From positions 8,432,494 to 8,496,493 of the forward strand of contig NC_092661.1 of the NCBI RefSeq assembly GCF_032118995.1: a stretch of DNA of 64,000 nucleotides, given 5' to 3'. The notes under the pieces were generated by a model. The model made no database searches. It was not told the DNA's origin and saw only the letters and a program-made list of their open reading frames with translations. Position numbers and translations under genes: made by a program. The stretch is from Asterias amurensis (Eukaryota > Echinodermata > Asteroidea > Forcipulatida > Asteriidae). Of the stretch, positions 1 through 12,600 are shown piece by piece; within the stretch, counting starts at the first letter, position 1, and each line of letters opens with the position of its first letter.

Positions 1-243
1 TAATTGCAGTGGTTTCAAAAACTAATTGAAAATAAATATCTTAAAGGTATACGTGGGGAACGTTTTTGCGTGATTGATTATTATGTTTGTTTGTTTGTAT
101 CGTTTATGTTTGTTTGGTTCTGTTTGTTTGGTTGTTGTTTTTATTCTCTGTATTTTTGTTGTTGTTTGTTTTGTTGTTGTTATGGTTTTTTTAGGGGGGG
201 GGTAAACTGTACTTTTTAAACTTGATGTAACATATTATGTTAA

Positions 244-613
244 AGGCAGTGGACACTATTGGTAATTGTCAAAGACTAGCCTTCACAGTTGGTGTATCTC
301 AACATATGCATAAAATAACAAACCTGTGAACTCAATCGGTCATCGAACTTGCAAGATAATAATGAAAGAAAAAACACCCTTGTCACACGAAGTTGTGTGT
401 GTTTAGATGGTTGATTTCGAGACCTCAAGTTCTAAACTTGAGGTCTCGAAATCAAATTCATGGAAAATTACTTCTTTCTGGAAAACTATGGCACTTCAGA
501 GGGAGCCGTTTCTCACAATGTTTTATACTATCAACCTCTCCCCATTGCTCGTAATCAAGAAAGGTTTTATGATAATAAATATTTTTAGTAATTACCAATA
601 GTGTCCACTGCCT
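244..613 (+). mobile_element. TTAA-type (piggyBac-like) MITE, family A, copy 1
   Basis: The element starts AGGCAGTGGACACTATTGG and ends with its inverse, flanked on both sides by TTAA (240-243 and 614-617), the target site of piggyBac transposases. The middle holds a near-perfect palindrome, GATTTCGAGACCTCAAG and its complement, at about 413-453. It has no real coding capacity. Confidence 0.85.
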
Positions 614-814
614 TTAACACCTCATTTTTTGCAATGAATGTTATAGAAGGCGATAAAATTTAATGGAGTGTTACAAGAACCAGGACTGATGATAAAACTG
701 GTCACTTTCTTCAGAATACTGCAAGTTAAAGCATTCTTCAAATAGATAGGGGGTTTACTTCCACTGAAAGTTTAATTTTCAGTTTTTGTATATTTGTTCG
801 CACACTATTCAAAT

Positions 815-1107
815 GTTTACTATTGGTATTTACTCAAAATAATTGTTAGCATAAAAACTTACTTGTATCGAGCAATGGAGAGCTGTTGATAGTATAACAT
901 ATTGTGAGAAACGGATCCCTCTAAAGTAACGTAGTTTTCTCACTCAATTGTAGGCATCTGAAAGCTCTGTTTTTTGTTTCATTATTCCCTTGCAACTTCG
1001 ATGACCAAATTGAGCCCAATGTTCACAGATTTGTTAACTAATTTCTGCATGATGTTTGGGTACACCGAGTGAGTACACTGGTTTTACCAATTACCAAAGG
1101 TGTCCGG
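815..1107 (-). mobile_element. Family A MITE, decayed copy 2
   Basis: This diverged minus-oriented relative of the 244-613 element keeps TACTCAAAATAATTGTTAGC, the GTGAGAAACGG block and a worn terminal ACCAAAGGTGTCC. The central palindrome is mostly lost. Confidence 0.65.
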
Positions 1108-1205
1108 TTGATTTTAACAAAGAGTTAAGACTAGTCTTATCTCGAGTTAGGAAGAGTTACTCATCCTAACTTAGGACGAGCCATACGTTAGGACTGGTCC
1201 AGTAT
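1108..1205. repeat. TTAGGAC-type palindromic repeat, partial
   Basis: GATTTTAACAAAGAGTTAAGACTAG, ATCTCGAGTTAGGAAGAG and CTAACTTAGGACGAG match the better copy at 51385-51522. The right arm is worn. Confidence 0.6.
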
Positions 1206-3616
1206 CTTTAACGTCCTTGTGAAAGTTGAGAAAATAATCAAATTCAATGCCATTTTGATTGAATTCAAAAAGTAACAACATTCATGAACAATAATGTACA
1301 GACTCATAATATTCAATGGGATTGATTTGGATGTTGAATTGGAATCATAGGTAACAAATAAATAAAAAAATACATTAAATTTACTTTTTATTATCGTGAA
1401 GTGGGAGCCTTGTAATTTCCCCCATTTTCATAAGGACACCATCCATAGGAAAATTAGTGGATCACAAAACTCAATAAAATATGACATTGAAGCACCAAAG
1501 GCACGCGGAAAATACTTTAGAGGTAATGATGTTAGTATTAAATTTATAATCATGTCATGCATGACTGTGTGTCCATATATTGAAAACGAACATCTGAGTA
1601 AAGGTAAGGGTGTATTGAGATCTAAACAAAGTTAATCAAGTTAAAGGAACATTACATAATTGTTTTTTGCTAACAAAACAGTTGCTGGCAGTGTAAGCAC
1701 TTTATGTAACCCACCCTAAACATAAACTGACAAACCTGTCGAAGTTTGAGATCGATTGGCCATCTGGGTCACGAGAGAATAGTGAAAAACCGATTAAAAA
1801 CTTTGCGTTGCATCGATGCCAAAACAAAAATGAATAAAACGCTGAGCGATAAACTCCAAACGCGAAATTAGATTATTTATTTCTCATCAAATATGACATT
1901 TCAGACAGAAATATTTCAAGGGGTGTTTTATACTATCATCATCATTAGACCGTGTAGGTTTTATGTAAATCTGTGATCTTCACGATGTTTGTTTCTTACC
2001 AATTCTGTAACGTTCCTTTAACCAATAACTGTTCACCAAAATGGCTGAAAACAACTAAAACTGTAATTCGAATTATCAAAATGGTGTTCGCAAAAAAGGC
2101 CCCCCCCCCCCACAAAAAAAATAAAATACAAGAGCAAAATAAAAAGTAAACTTACAAAATAGACAAAACTTCGGTATGACTCGTGAAGGAGTGCATGCAT
2201 GGAGCACCGAATTGGCACAAATCAAGTTGTACGGAGACTGGAAATAACATTGGATAAGTCGGCTGAGGTGTCGTGGGTATAAAATTAAAAACGAAGCTCT
2301 GTATGTTTACAGGTGCTTCACAACCAAAATGGATACCACACAGGCACCATGTTTAAAAAAAAATCACAAAATGTGTCGAAAGTAAACTCACCCAACGTCG
2401 CTCTTTTTGTTATTCCAATGTATAGGCTGTGAAGGTTGGCATTAAAATGACGGTGTAATATTTTTTTCAATCACCTAGAAATTTCCCAGTCAAGTGGTTG
2501 GCATAGAGATGAAGTGTTTTCGAGACTGATAAATTAGACTATGGGTCACGGAGACAAATCATATTGATAGACAGTACAGCGTACCTTGAACCGAAGATTT
2601 GGTATCTGTGGAACTTTTATATTTTGCTACATGTAGTTTATTACTGAGCCAATATTTATTTAAGTATGTCTCCATTTTGATGCAAATTATGTTTTTATAT
2701 CAGTCGATGTGGTTTGTATTGTGCGCTTTTTCTGAACTATGACTTGCATTCTGACCGTATAAATAAATGATTAATACAGAGATCACAACACACTACAACT
2801 TTAATGCGGGATTGTTGTATTGGTCACTAGATGGCGCTGTTCTTACTTTCTAATCTTGATAGTCGCACAAGCAAAAAAGGGTAAAAGAATATTAACAAAT
2901 TGTTCTGGGGTAAGACATGTTGTTACCAAACGGATTACTATCAACGCCAATAACTAGCCTACTCTCGCACATGATTTTTTCGAGAAATAAATCTGTCCAC
3001 CCATCCCGGACCATTTACCAAATCGAAGGACTACTTACCACCACAAACTCTCTGAGTTGTGTACTCCCTAAACAATATTTTGTAAATTCAAAATAATTAA
3101 CACTTATTCATAATTATTATGAGAGATACGTAACTTTACTTGTAGTTGTACCCAGTCTTGCTCTGTTCTACTGAGTAATAAATATGAGAAAATATAGGCC
3201 GATTGTGTGACTTGCACTAAGTCATATAATATTATGAGAAATAATTCATATAAACAAATAAGTCATAACGTAATATAAATTAGGTGTGAGCCTTCATTGA
3301 TTTTAATTGTTTCGGATACGTTGGAACTCAGATAAAATTATTTGGCTTTTCCATTAAACAATAAACCATTCTATGTCTCTAACCTCCTGTCACAAAATCC
3401 TCAACTCTGCCAGAGTTATCAAAACATTGTACAACCAGTAGTAGATCTGTACAAGGAAGTAATATCTAAACTTGTTTACAGCACTATGTAACTCGAGGTC
3501 TGGTTTTCATGCCATTGTAATAAACATAATAGGGAAGTAAATGCATAAAAATACATGCTATTAATTTGTCACTGCATCACATACCCCATTTCATTTTACC
3601 ATAATCAACAAACATC

Positions 3617-6600
3617 ATGGCGGTCCAAGCTCGCTGTGCCTTTCTTGCTGTGCTATGGTTATGTTATTCTGTGCATTGCGTGACACCGTGACATTTCAAA
3701 AGTGATTGTCCCTGTTCCGATCCCTCGCTCTGTGATTCGGTCACAGCACCCCCAAGGAAAGAGGTGAGTGGGGATTCAGAGTGCAGATTGTAATGTTCAT
3801 TCAAAAATAAATAAAATACCGGCTATTACACGTATTATATAGAGACATGAAGAAGAAGACATAATGGGGGCATTTTCATGTATCGAACCATCCTTTCGTT
3901 ATTTTTGTGTTGCCGTTCTCTGGGGGGGGGGGGGCAACTTTTGCTGAGATGGGGGGAAGGGGTCCGACAGGTGCGGATTTCTGTATCAACTGTCATCATA
4001 AACTATAGCATCGATATTCGTTCTCTTAAAAACTAATAATATCATTGGGTTGTGGATAGTGGTGTTACTATAGTTAAAGGGGCGAAGTGTATTGCTTGGC
4101 ATTTTGTGACAAAATTGTTCGAACTCAATTGTAGGTAACGGTAAAGGTTTCAACGTTTTTTTGCGGAATGCACCCGGCTTAAATCAGTTTGCGGCAGCAG
4201 TCGAATAACGATCAGTGAGTGTTCATATTATTTATTTTTCCTTTTTTTCCCCCATCAAACACGTTTGTTTTTAAAAGACGAAAATGAGATTACTCTTATT
4301 TGAGGAGCTGTGGTCATGGAACTTTTAAAGCTTATCATTTATTTCGCCTATAATTTAGATTACCTTACAAATGTTTGTTTTCCTGTTTAGATTTTTGCTT
4401 TCAGTTACGAAGCAATACACTGGGCAAAGTATGATTGGTCTAAAATCACCACCATCGCCATGATTGGAGAGTACCTGCCTGAGATCATGTGCCACGCCCA
4501 CTCAGTTGGAGCGAGGGCTGTTGTTAAAGGTAATTAGACATTCGAGGTTGCATTATCACTTTGAATAATATGCCCCTTGCACATGACGTTTTAATCCTTG
4601 AAAATAAATATCAAAGCTGTTCACTCCCCCAAAAGGCAGATTCACTTCAGCGATTCCCCAGTGGTGCTTGGTATACATAGTTATTTCTATAGTTTGTTTT
4701 CGTGTTTCCTTAACCTTTTTTTTTTTGCCATTCAAAATATGGTGCCAAACAGGCTGGTCAGACCATGGAGCTCTCCATGGTCAGGCACAGTCTGAATAGG
4801 CCTACTACTAAGTGTAATACGTAAATCAGTTTTCAACTATTGCATGTATAGGGAACCAGTGTATATAGAAAAGATCAATGACAGAGACAGTGACAGCACG
4901 TCTATATATATTGTGTATAACAATGTCATTGAGATGTTTGACTACAAGTTTTACCAAGCACACTAACATTGTACTTCAATATAAATATACTCTTGAAAAA
5001 AAACAAGGAAAAAAGGTTTCGATTCAGAATTGAGAAGTATACGAAGGGTCCATGATACCGATTCCTGCTCTGTGTGTGGCCCGTTTAGAGTCGATATGGC
5101 CCGGAATATTAAATAGATCTGTAACGTGTGATGACTCATGATTATACCGGGGACCCAATTGTTCAATTTTGGTCATGCTGAGCCGAAAATTAGCATATTT
5201 TTTATAAAGTTATGTGTTCGCCCTTTAACATCTAAAACAGGGTAATATTTTCAGGTTGTGTAAGCTGTACTCTGTGTGTACGACACCGCGGGTCGATTCC
5301 GGCCTGGCACTTCTTAGATTGTATTTAACCTCACATTAAAGCTTTATGAATGACTATGATAACTTTCTTGATGATACCGTACGGACTTTCAATATAAAAC
5401 AGACACATAACAACTAAGTTTTCCCTATTGTATATAGGCATGTTTCCAGCCGCTAATCTAAGCAACGCTGAGGACCGCACAGCCTGGATCACACAGCAAG
5501 TCGCTCGGACCCATTCGCTGCATCTAGACGGTATCAACTTCGACATTGAATACGCGCTGGAGGAAAAAGACGCCCATTATTTAGTTGCGCTCGTTAATGA
5601 GACTACGACTGCTTTCCACAAAGCAAATCCACATTGGCAGGTATTGCACTATAACTGTGGCTTTTTATAGGTGCTATATCGGTCTATTGGAATGACGAGG
5701 CCAGAGTTAATCCTATCAAATGTCACGGGGTTTAGAAAAACAACCATCAAACGAGCCTTTGATAATTTTTTTATTTTTATTTTTTCACCTGCATGGATAT
5801 TGTACACAACCAATTGTGTTACTATTCACATCATTCTGCCCCCCCCCCCCCCGCCCACCTCATGCGGAAATAATCAAGTTCATGCTACGACACTTATCAA
5901 GTTCGAGATTTCGGGAAACAAATCACAAGTTTCTTTTAATCAACATTGACATAATAATTTGAACATGACGGTCATCTTAAAGGAAACAGTAGGCCTATTG
6001 TAAGTTTAGTAAATATACATATCGCATATTTTCCAGTATCATTATTATGTTGTTTCATTCACATATAGTTTTTGTCACCAAGCCAAACAAGGAAAACAGC
6101 GTTCAATCTGCGGACATGGAGTTATAGCTCTAGTTTTGCTTTCAGTTTCTTGCTACAATTTTGAAAGGTGTTTCCTGCTACAATTTGTTTACTTCAAGAT
6201 TGCTCTGCTATACCTCAATATGGATAAATTTTTGGCTTTCTAAAAATGTTTTACAAATTAATTTGACGTTTAGATTGTGTGTGAGTCCAGTGTTGTAGCC
6301 ACGGTGGGTGGTGAATACTGGACGGGCCTGCCCAGAACTAACAACTTTTGCCCATCAGCACTCTGAGCAAAAGAAATACACTTTTCTGCCCAGAACAGAC
6401 CCACCCCCCCCCCCCCAGACTGGCACTTCAGCAATGATGGCCCCATTATCTAACCATGAATAAGTTTGTTTGACCGCTCGCCCTTAGGGGAACTTAATTG
6501 GGTTTGGAGCCCACCACTACAGATGGTCAATAATGGCTATATAACACTGTGTGTGACCACTGTCCCAGAGCAATGGTGTGATGAGATGTGTCCTGCTAGT

Positions 6601-9600
6601 GATACCACCTTGCTACACCAATATATGTTTCTGCTCCAACTCAAACGAAGTTTTATGTTGGATTTGTTTTAAAAATATCTAGACATATAGGCTAAACCAC
6701 GAGGGAAGGGCTTTGATTTCGTGTTCATACATTGCCCAACAGAAGGTTACGGTAGTGTCAGATATTGTAATTTATTACCTCCGGGTTGACAAAAAAAAAA
6801 ACAATCTGTGCAGACGACACTGATATTAATGCCATTGTACCCCTGAAAAAAAAACAATCTGTTTACACCGCGATCGTGTTAGGGATTCCTATTGTTTGAG
6901 AAAGGAGCAGCCACAGTTGGTTACGTTATACTATAAAAAACAACATACAAGAGTTTGAATGGTGGGGTTCATGAATAGAAATTCCAGACCATTGTGTCTT
7001 TTCATGGAAAATTTGTTTCGCTATATACGTTCCCCATTCACGGGCTAACGTTATTCATACCATGGAAAGTAGTACAGACCATAGCAACCGCAACAGAATT
7101 TAATTTACTTTCATGTTAATTTGTTTGAAGTGTGTCGTGCAAGAACTATCGCATTGTGTTAGGCTAAGTGTAACCTAGTTTGTGGTTCAGTGAGCAACAC
7201 AAAGATGGCTGCCTCTGAGTTTATGCGGCAACTACTGTTCAAGTTTAAAACATAATATTGTTCCCAACTCCCCTCCCCTCTCTAATTACTGAAACAATTA
7301 TATTTTCTGATTACAATGCTTGCATGGCAGGCCGCCAACATGCTCACAACTTCTCACTGTACATTGAAATTGTTTTCTGTGTTCTTTAAGACAGAAATTT
7401 AGCCCGGCTGCATGTGGTCCGAACATGTCCGACCAAGCAACATGGTGTTACAACACGCCGTGTACGAGGCGGTCTTGTAATGTAACACTGCAGTTTTACG
7501 AAGACATAATTTGCGTCAAATTCTGCCAATAAACACAAAACCATGAACTGGGACTTACCACAAAGTCATCCCCGTGTTCCCATCGACACTGTCATACTAT
7601 CATGTCGTCCGTTACTTCCACAGGCACACCAAAAAGAGTAATTCACACCAGTGTACGGCAGGCGAATGTCCTGCTAAATCCATTGCAGACGACTCAAATG
7701 TGTCACTTTTTAGAAATACCGCGCGATACGTGAATTTGGACACCGTTTCACATGACCAACTCTGAAATACATCCGCGCATCATAACAGTTTTTAACACAG
7801 TTTCTTCTCTCTGCAGAAATTACAAATACATCCATTTCATTACTTTACAATCCAGGGATTTTGTTCATAAAATGCCGTTAGACACTTGTATCATTGCTTT
7901 ACTGTACGGTGTGAGATAACTTGCTTATAATTAAATAACACGGCACTATATTATTGCCGCGCACTCATCCAGAACTAATAACATTGGCACGGTGCCTTGT
8001 GCCGTGTTTGTTTTCGCAACATTGTGGATTGTTGTTTTCTTTTTCTTTCATTTTCTATAGGACACTGGAATGGAAATTGTACAAGAACAAAAAAATATTC
8101 TCGCAGGAAATATCATCAACTGGGACAATGTATTGAATTTGTTGTACCAGTGTGAAATATTTAGTGTGGCCTCCAGGTTTACATTCAAGCTGTGTTCTAA
8201 TTTGACTCGTGTAGGACTGGCCTAATTATTGATTCTAAGAAATAATTTAATAAGTGTTGAACCTTGCAAACGGCTACCGTATGTTGTGGGTCATCATTGC
8301 GAAGTGTGCATGTTAAGTGCAATAGACACTTTGATTTAAGCCAAAATGAGTTTGCCAAATGAAACACGCTCTATATAGGCTTGGCATTTTTTATTTTTCA
8401 TTTTTTGCTATGGCCGGGGTAAGAGTAAATGAAAACGCTACGAACATTACTGGTTGATTTTGAAAAAATTTATATAATTATAACAGTCGTTTCGTAACGA
8501 GGTCTCTGAAAGACCTACTGTCACAAGTCATTATGTGATACCATTGAAGGTGCATCAGGGGCCTTGTTTTCTAAAAGGGGTCCTTTTTTGTTTTGATTAG
8601 TGGTAAAAACTGTGTGCTTGTATTCCATTACAATCAAATAGATTTGACAGATTGTGTTCATTGCATTGTTGCGTCATTCGTAATTAACTGTTAACAAGAA
8701 CCACCGGCAAGCTCTAGGGTGCCTAAAAGAACACGTTGCCTTGGATCGGACGAGTTGGTCTATAAAAAGCGTTTATAACCGTTTGTTATAAAATGCATAT
8801 GGTTGGCAAGATGTTTTAAAAGTAGATTACAATGATCCACACAAATTTGCCTCGAAAGTACGTGGTTTTCCTTTTACTTTGTGAACAAACGGTCGGCCAT
8901 TTATGGGAGTCAAAAAATTGTCTGCCATTTATAGGAGTCAAGTAATTTGACTCCCATAAATGGCCGACCGTGTTAGTCGACGAGGTAAAAAGAAAACCGT
9001 GCAATTTCGAGGTGTGGATCATTGTATTCTACTTTTACCAAATCTTTTTACCCATAAGCATTTTATTAAACAACGGTTACAAACGCTTTTCAAAAAGACC
9101 AACTCGACCGATCCAAGGCAACGTGTTCCTTTAAAGCAGTGTTTATTAAAAAGGAAAAGAGTAACACTACTAATGGCCCTATGTAAACAAACAAAAACGT
9201 CTGCTTACAGGTCTTATGAAACTTTGCATTACACAGCAATAAGTAATTGTTATAAATATATAACTCTCTTATGCACTGTAAAAACTGGGGTGTAATATTG
9301 GTACCATGTTTTGTCCCATGATTAAAGGCAGTGGACACTATTGGTAATTACTCAAAATAATTATTAACATAAAACCTTTCTTGGTGACGAGTAATGGGGA
9401 GAGGTTGATGGTATAAAACATTGTGAGAAACGGCTCCCTCTGAAGTGCCATAGTTTTGGAGAAAGAAGTAATTTTCCACGAATTTGATTTCGAGACCTCA
9501 AGTTCTAAACTTGAGGTCTCGAAAGCAACCATCTAAACGCACACAACTTCGTGTGACAAGGGTGTTTTCTTCTTTCATTATTATCTCGCAACTTTGATGA

Positions 9601-12600
9601 CCGATTGAGCTCAAATTTTTACAGGTTTGTTATTTTATGCATATGTTGAGATACACCAACTGTGAAGGCTAGTCTTTGACAATTACCAATAGTGTCCACT
9701 GCCTTTAATATAGATATAATTAAAATCTACATCATAATATCGTTTCAAAAAACATAACACCAATTGAATTTTTCTGGCAGAAATGTGTATTATTTTTAAC
9801 ACCCTGAGGTGTAATTTTGTATTCTACGTTGGTGTTTGTGACAACACCCATGTTGTTAATTTTTTTAACAACCCAGTTTTTTTGAGACGTTGTACAATGG
9901 GTTATAATTATTGTTGTCAATCGACACTCTCAACAATCGCCCAAATATAATGAGTTCACTGTACTGACGGAATAGTACTACTTTTACCTTTGACTTGCAG
10001 GTGACCTTTGACACATTTCCGTATCCGGGATGTCCAGCAGGTCGTTGCTATGACTACACATCTCTAGCATCCTCTTGTGATTTCATTGTTTTGATGGAGT
10101 ACAACATGGGAGGGCTTGGCCCAATCGCGAAATCCAATGACCCTATGAAACTGGTCAAAGTAGGTGAGGTTCCTTTAGAATGTAGCTGTCAGTTTTTGGG
10201 AGTGGGGGGTCGGCTTGCAGTTGATGAGCTAAGAAACCGGCGCCATGTTGGTGTTTTCACAGCACTCACGTGGGTGTATTTACCACAATAATGCATAAAT
10301 CAGTGCAAATGAACATCCCAGTTTCGTGGGTATTGTGAAGAACCAGATACAACCAAACTAATGCAGTCTCTTAAAGAGGACGGGTAGGCCCTACGATATT
10401 ATTCGCATGTGAGGACTGCTGATGATAGGAAGACAAAGAAGAAGAAAAAGAAGAAGAACTGTCTGACATAGTCCACATAATATATCCATACCTCAAAAGA
10501 GAGACCATGCATCCCAGTGTTGTATGACTCGGGACTCGGACTCCCCCTCGGACACCAAGGTCTCGGAATCGAACTTGGTATGGACTCGATTACAACACTG
10601 CCATGGCATCACCGCAACTGACAGTTTCGTAACCAATATCACTGTCAACATATAGCGCCTATAATATTGCAGTATATGCCTTAGAACTGCAGGCTCAAAA
10701 ACAGTAGACCTATTAGAAACACATTTAAATCACGCATAAGGCGATTAGTATTTTTGTTTGTTGAAGAGGTTTGGATTTAAGGTTGATAACAATCAAACTG
10801 GAACCCTATTATCAAATAATGTTGAATTGCACTAGATAGTAATATATTTGTTATGGTATTTGGGGCATGGCATGGTTAGGTATCAATATATATTTACTTT
10901 CCAAGGTATTCTTCTTTTCAGCGGTGGAGTCATTCATTGTTGATGGGATACCAGCCGATAAGCTGGTACTCGCCGTTCCGTGGTACGGCTACAGTTGGAC
11001 TTGTACCCACATACTTCAGGTTTGTTTGTTGACCACTGTGTGTCACTTAGCACTCTATGAAAGTTTAGGTGACAGCTCTACTGATAAACTAGACAAATGA
11101 TTGTTCCTTAAATCATCTAGTGGTCCAGTTTTCATGGATTAGCGTGGCTTATTTTTTAATTAAATAGAAAGCAATGTTTTATTGTGCTATAAAACACAGT
11201 ACATTATAAGAATAAAAATAACCACATAGAGAGATTCGAACCATGGGTTTATTAACACTGAGCCACTGAGCGAACATAATTATTTTCAGCAGGCCTGTGT
11301 GCTTCGCTTTTAAAAGGGCAATGGCAGCAAGGCATTTTCCCCGGGCAAAGGCATGGACCATTCCTCCCCATGGTAAATGGCACTCTATGAGTAAATTGTA
11401 AATTTCTACTGGAGCAAATCAAGGGCACCAAGGCAATGACCAGGGGGCGTATGGAGGCAATCCTCTTCGAAGCCTCCGTGAAGTAATCAGGCCTGCCTGT
11501 ATAATAATCATAAAGGTTTTTTTCTCTTTCAGGACAACATCTGTTCCGTTCTCAATGGTGATGTCGCTGCCACCAACCGACATGACTCTACGAGATACGG
11601 GGGTGTCATGACCTACTTATACTTCAGTCAGATAACAGATTTACTCAAAATCTCAACCACCGGACGGCTTTACAACGAAACATTTCAGTCGCCATTTTTC
11701 AACTACAAGGTGACATAATTAGCACTGTTTACTCAGTATTTACCCGAATTGTGTAAGACAAAAAAATCACAGGCATATAACTCGGTGTGATTCGAACCCA
11801 CGACCCCTTGCAATTCTAGAGCAGTGTTCTGCCAACTAGGGAATAGCAAAGGTCGTGGGTAGTCTTGGTCCCAAGACCATTGGTGTTGCGCGGTCACACA
11901 CAACCAACGTTCCGATTATGCACGGCAAAAACTGTACACGCTTGTAATGAACGAACGCTAGCGGGCGCTCTGTTTCTCTGATTTAGATCTCACAATGGTC
12001 TTGAATATTTGCAACGACGGGTCTTAACTTTTTTATTGTTTTTCGGCAAATCTCCCCCGACTTTCCGGTGGAGCCAATCAGAGGCTGTGTTGCGGTTGGC
12101 TCATGAATAATTCATCAGTGTTGTGCATGTAGTGTACAATGCATGCAGTAATTCCGTTGCATGACTTTTGCTTTACTCTGTGTGTGGGTATATACAAAGA
12201 TACTATAGTATCTTTGGTATATATGTTTTTATCGGAGTGTAATAAAGTCCAGATAAGTAGGATTTGAAACTTTGACACAGTGGTACCAGCAAAAACATTT
12301 CTATGTATAATGTCCAGATCCAGACTACTGCATTGCCATGATATGCAGCTTGAAATGCGATCGTGGCGTTATGCTCCCGACGTGCCAGGGCCCACACTGA
12401 TGAAGCCTGTATTGGCTAAACAATTTGCTTATAGTTAGCACAAAATAGTATTGCTTAGCAGAAACTGGTTGCCAGCCAATTTTTAATTAAATTTGAAATT
12501 TTGTAGTGCTCAAGTTAATGTAGTGCCAAGTAAATTTTTGGATAGTAAAGAAATTTTGTACAGTATTTTCTGCCAAACAGATATTAACTGGTGGGCACTG

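Larger units (their letters stand above)
1..3616. other. Region upstream of CTBS, no gene recognised
   Basis: No coding exon is visible on either strand. The stretch holds one complete and one decayed TTAA-type MITE, a TTAGGAC-type palindromic repeat at about 1108-1205, a C-run near 2100 and AT-rich unique sequence. The CTBS promoter must lie at the right end, but I see no clear TATA box or initiator. Confidence 0.6.

Noticed and set aside
407..601. 64-codon frame repeated at 9338, 21801 and 45375 (minus)
   Set aside because: It is the palindromic interior of family A MITEs. Similar frames arise from copies of the same non-coding element.
3689..3691. TGA as a selenocysteine codon in CTBS
   Set aside because: The position follows the signal peptide, no family member is known to carry selenocysteine there, and I saw no SECIS-like structure after the stop.
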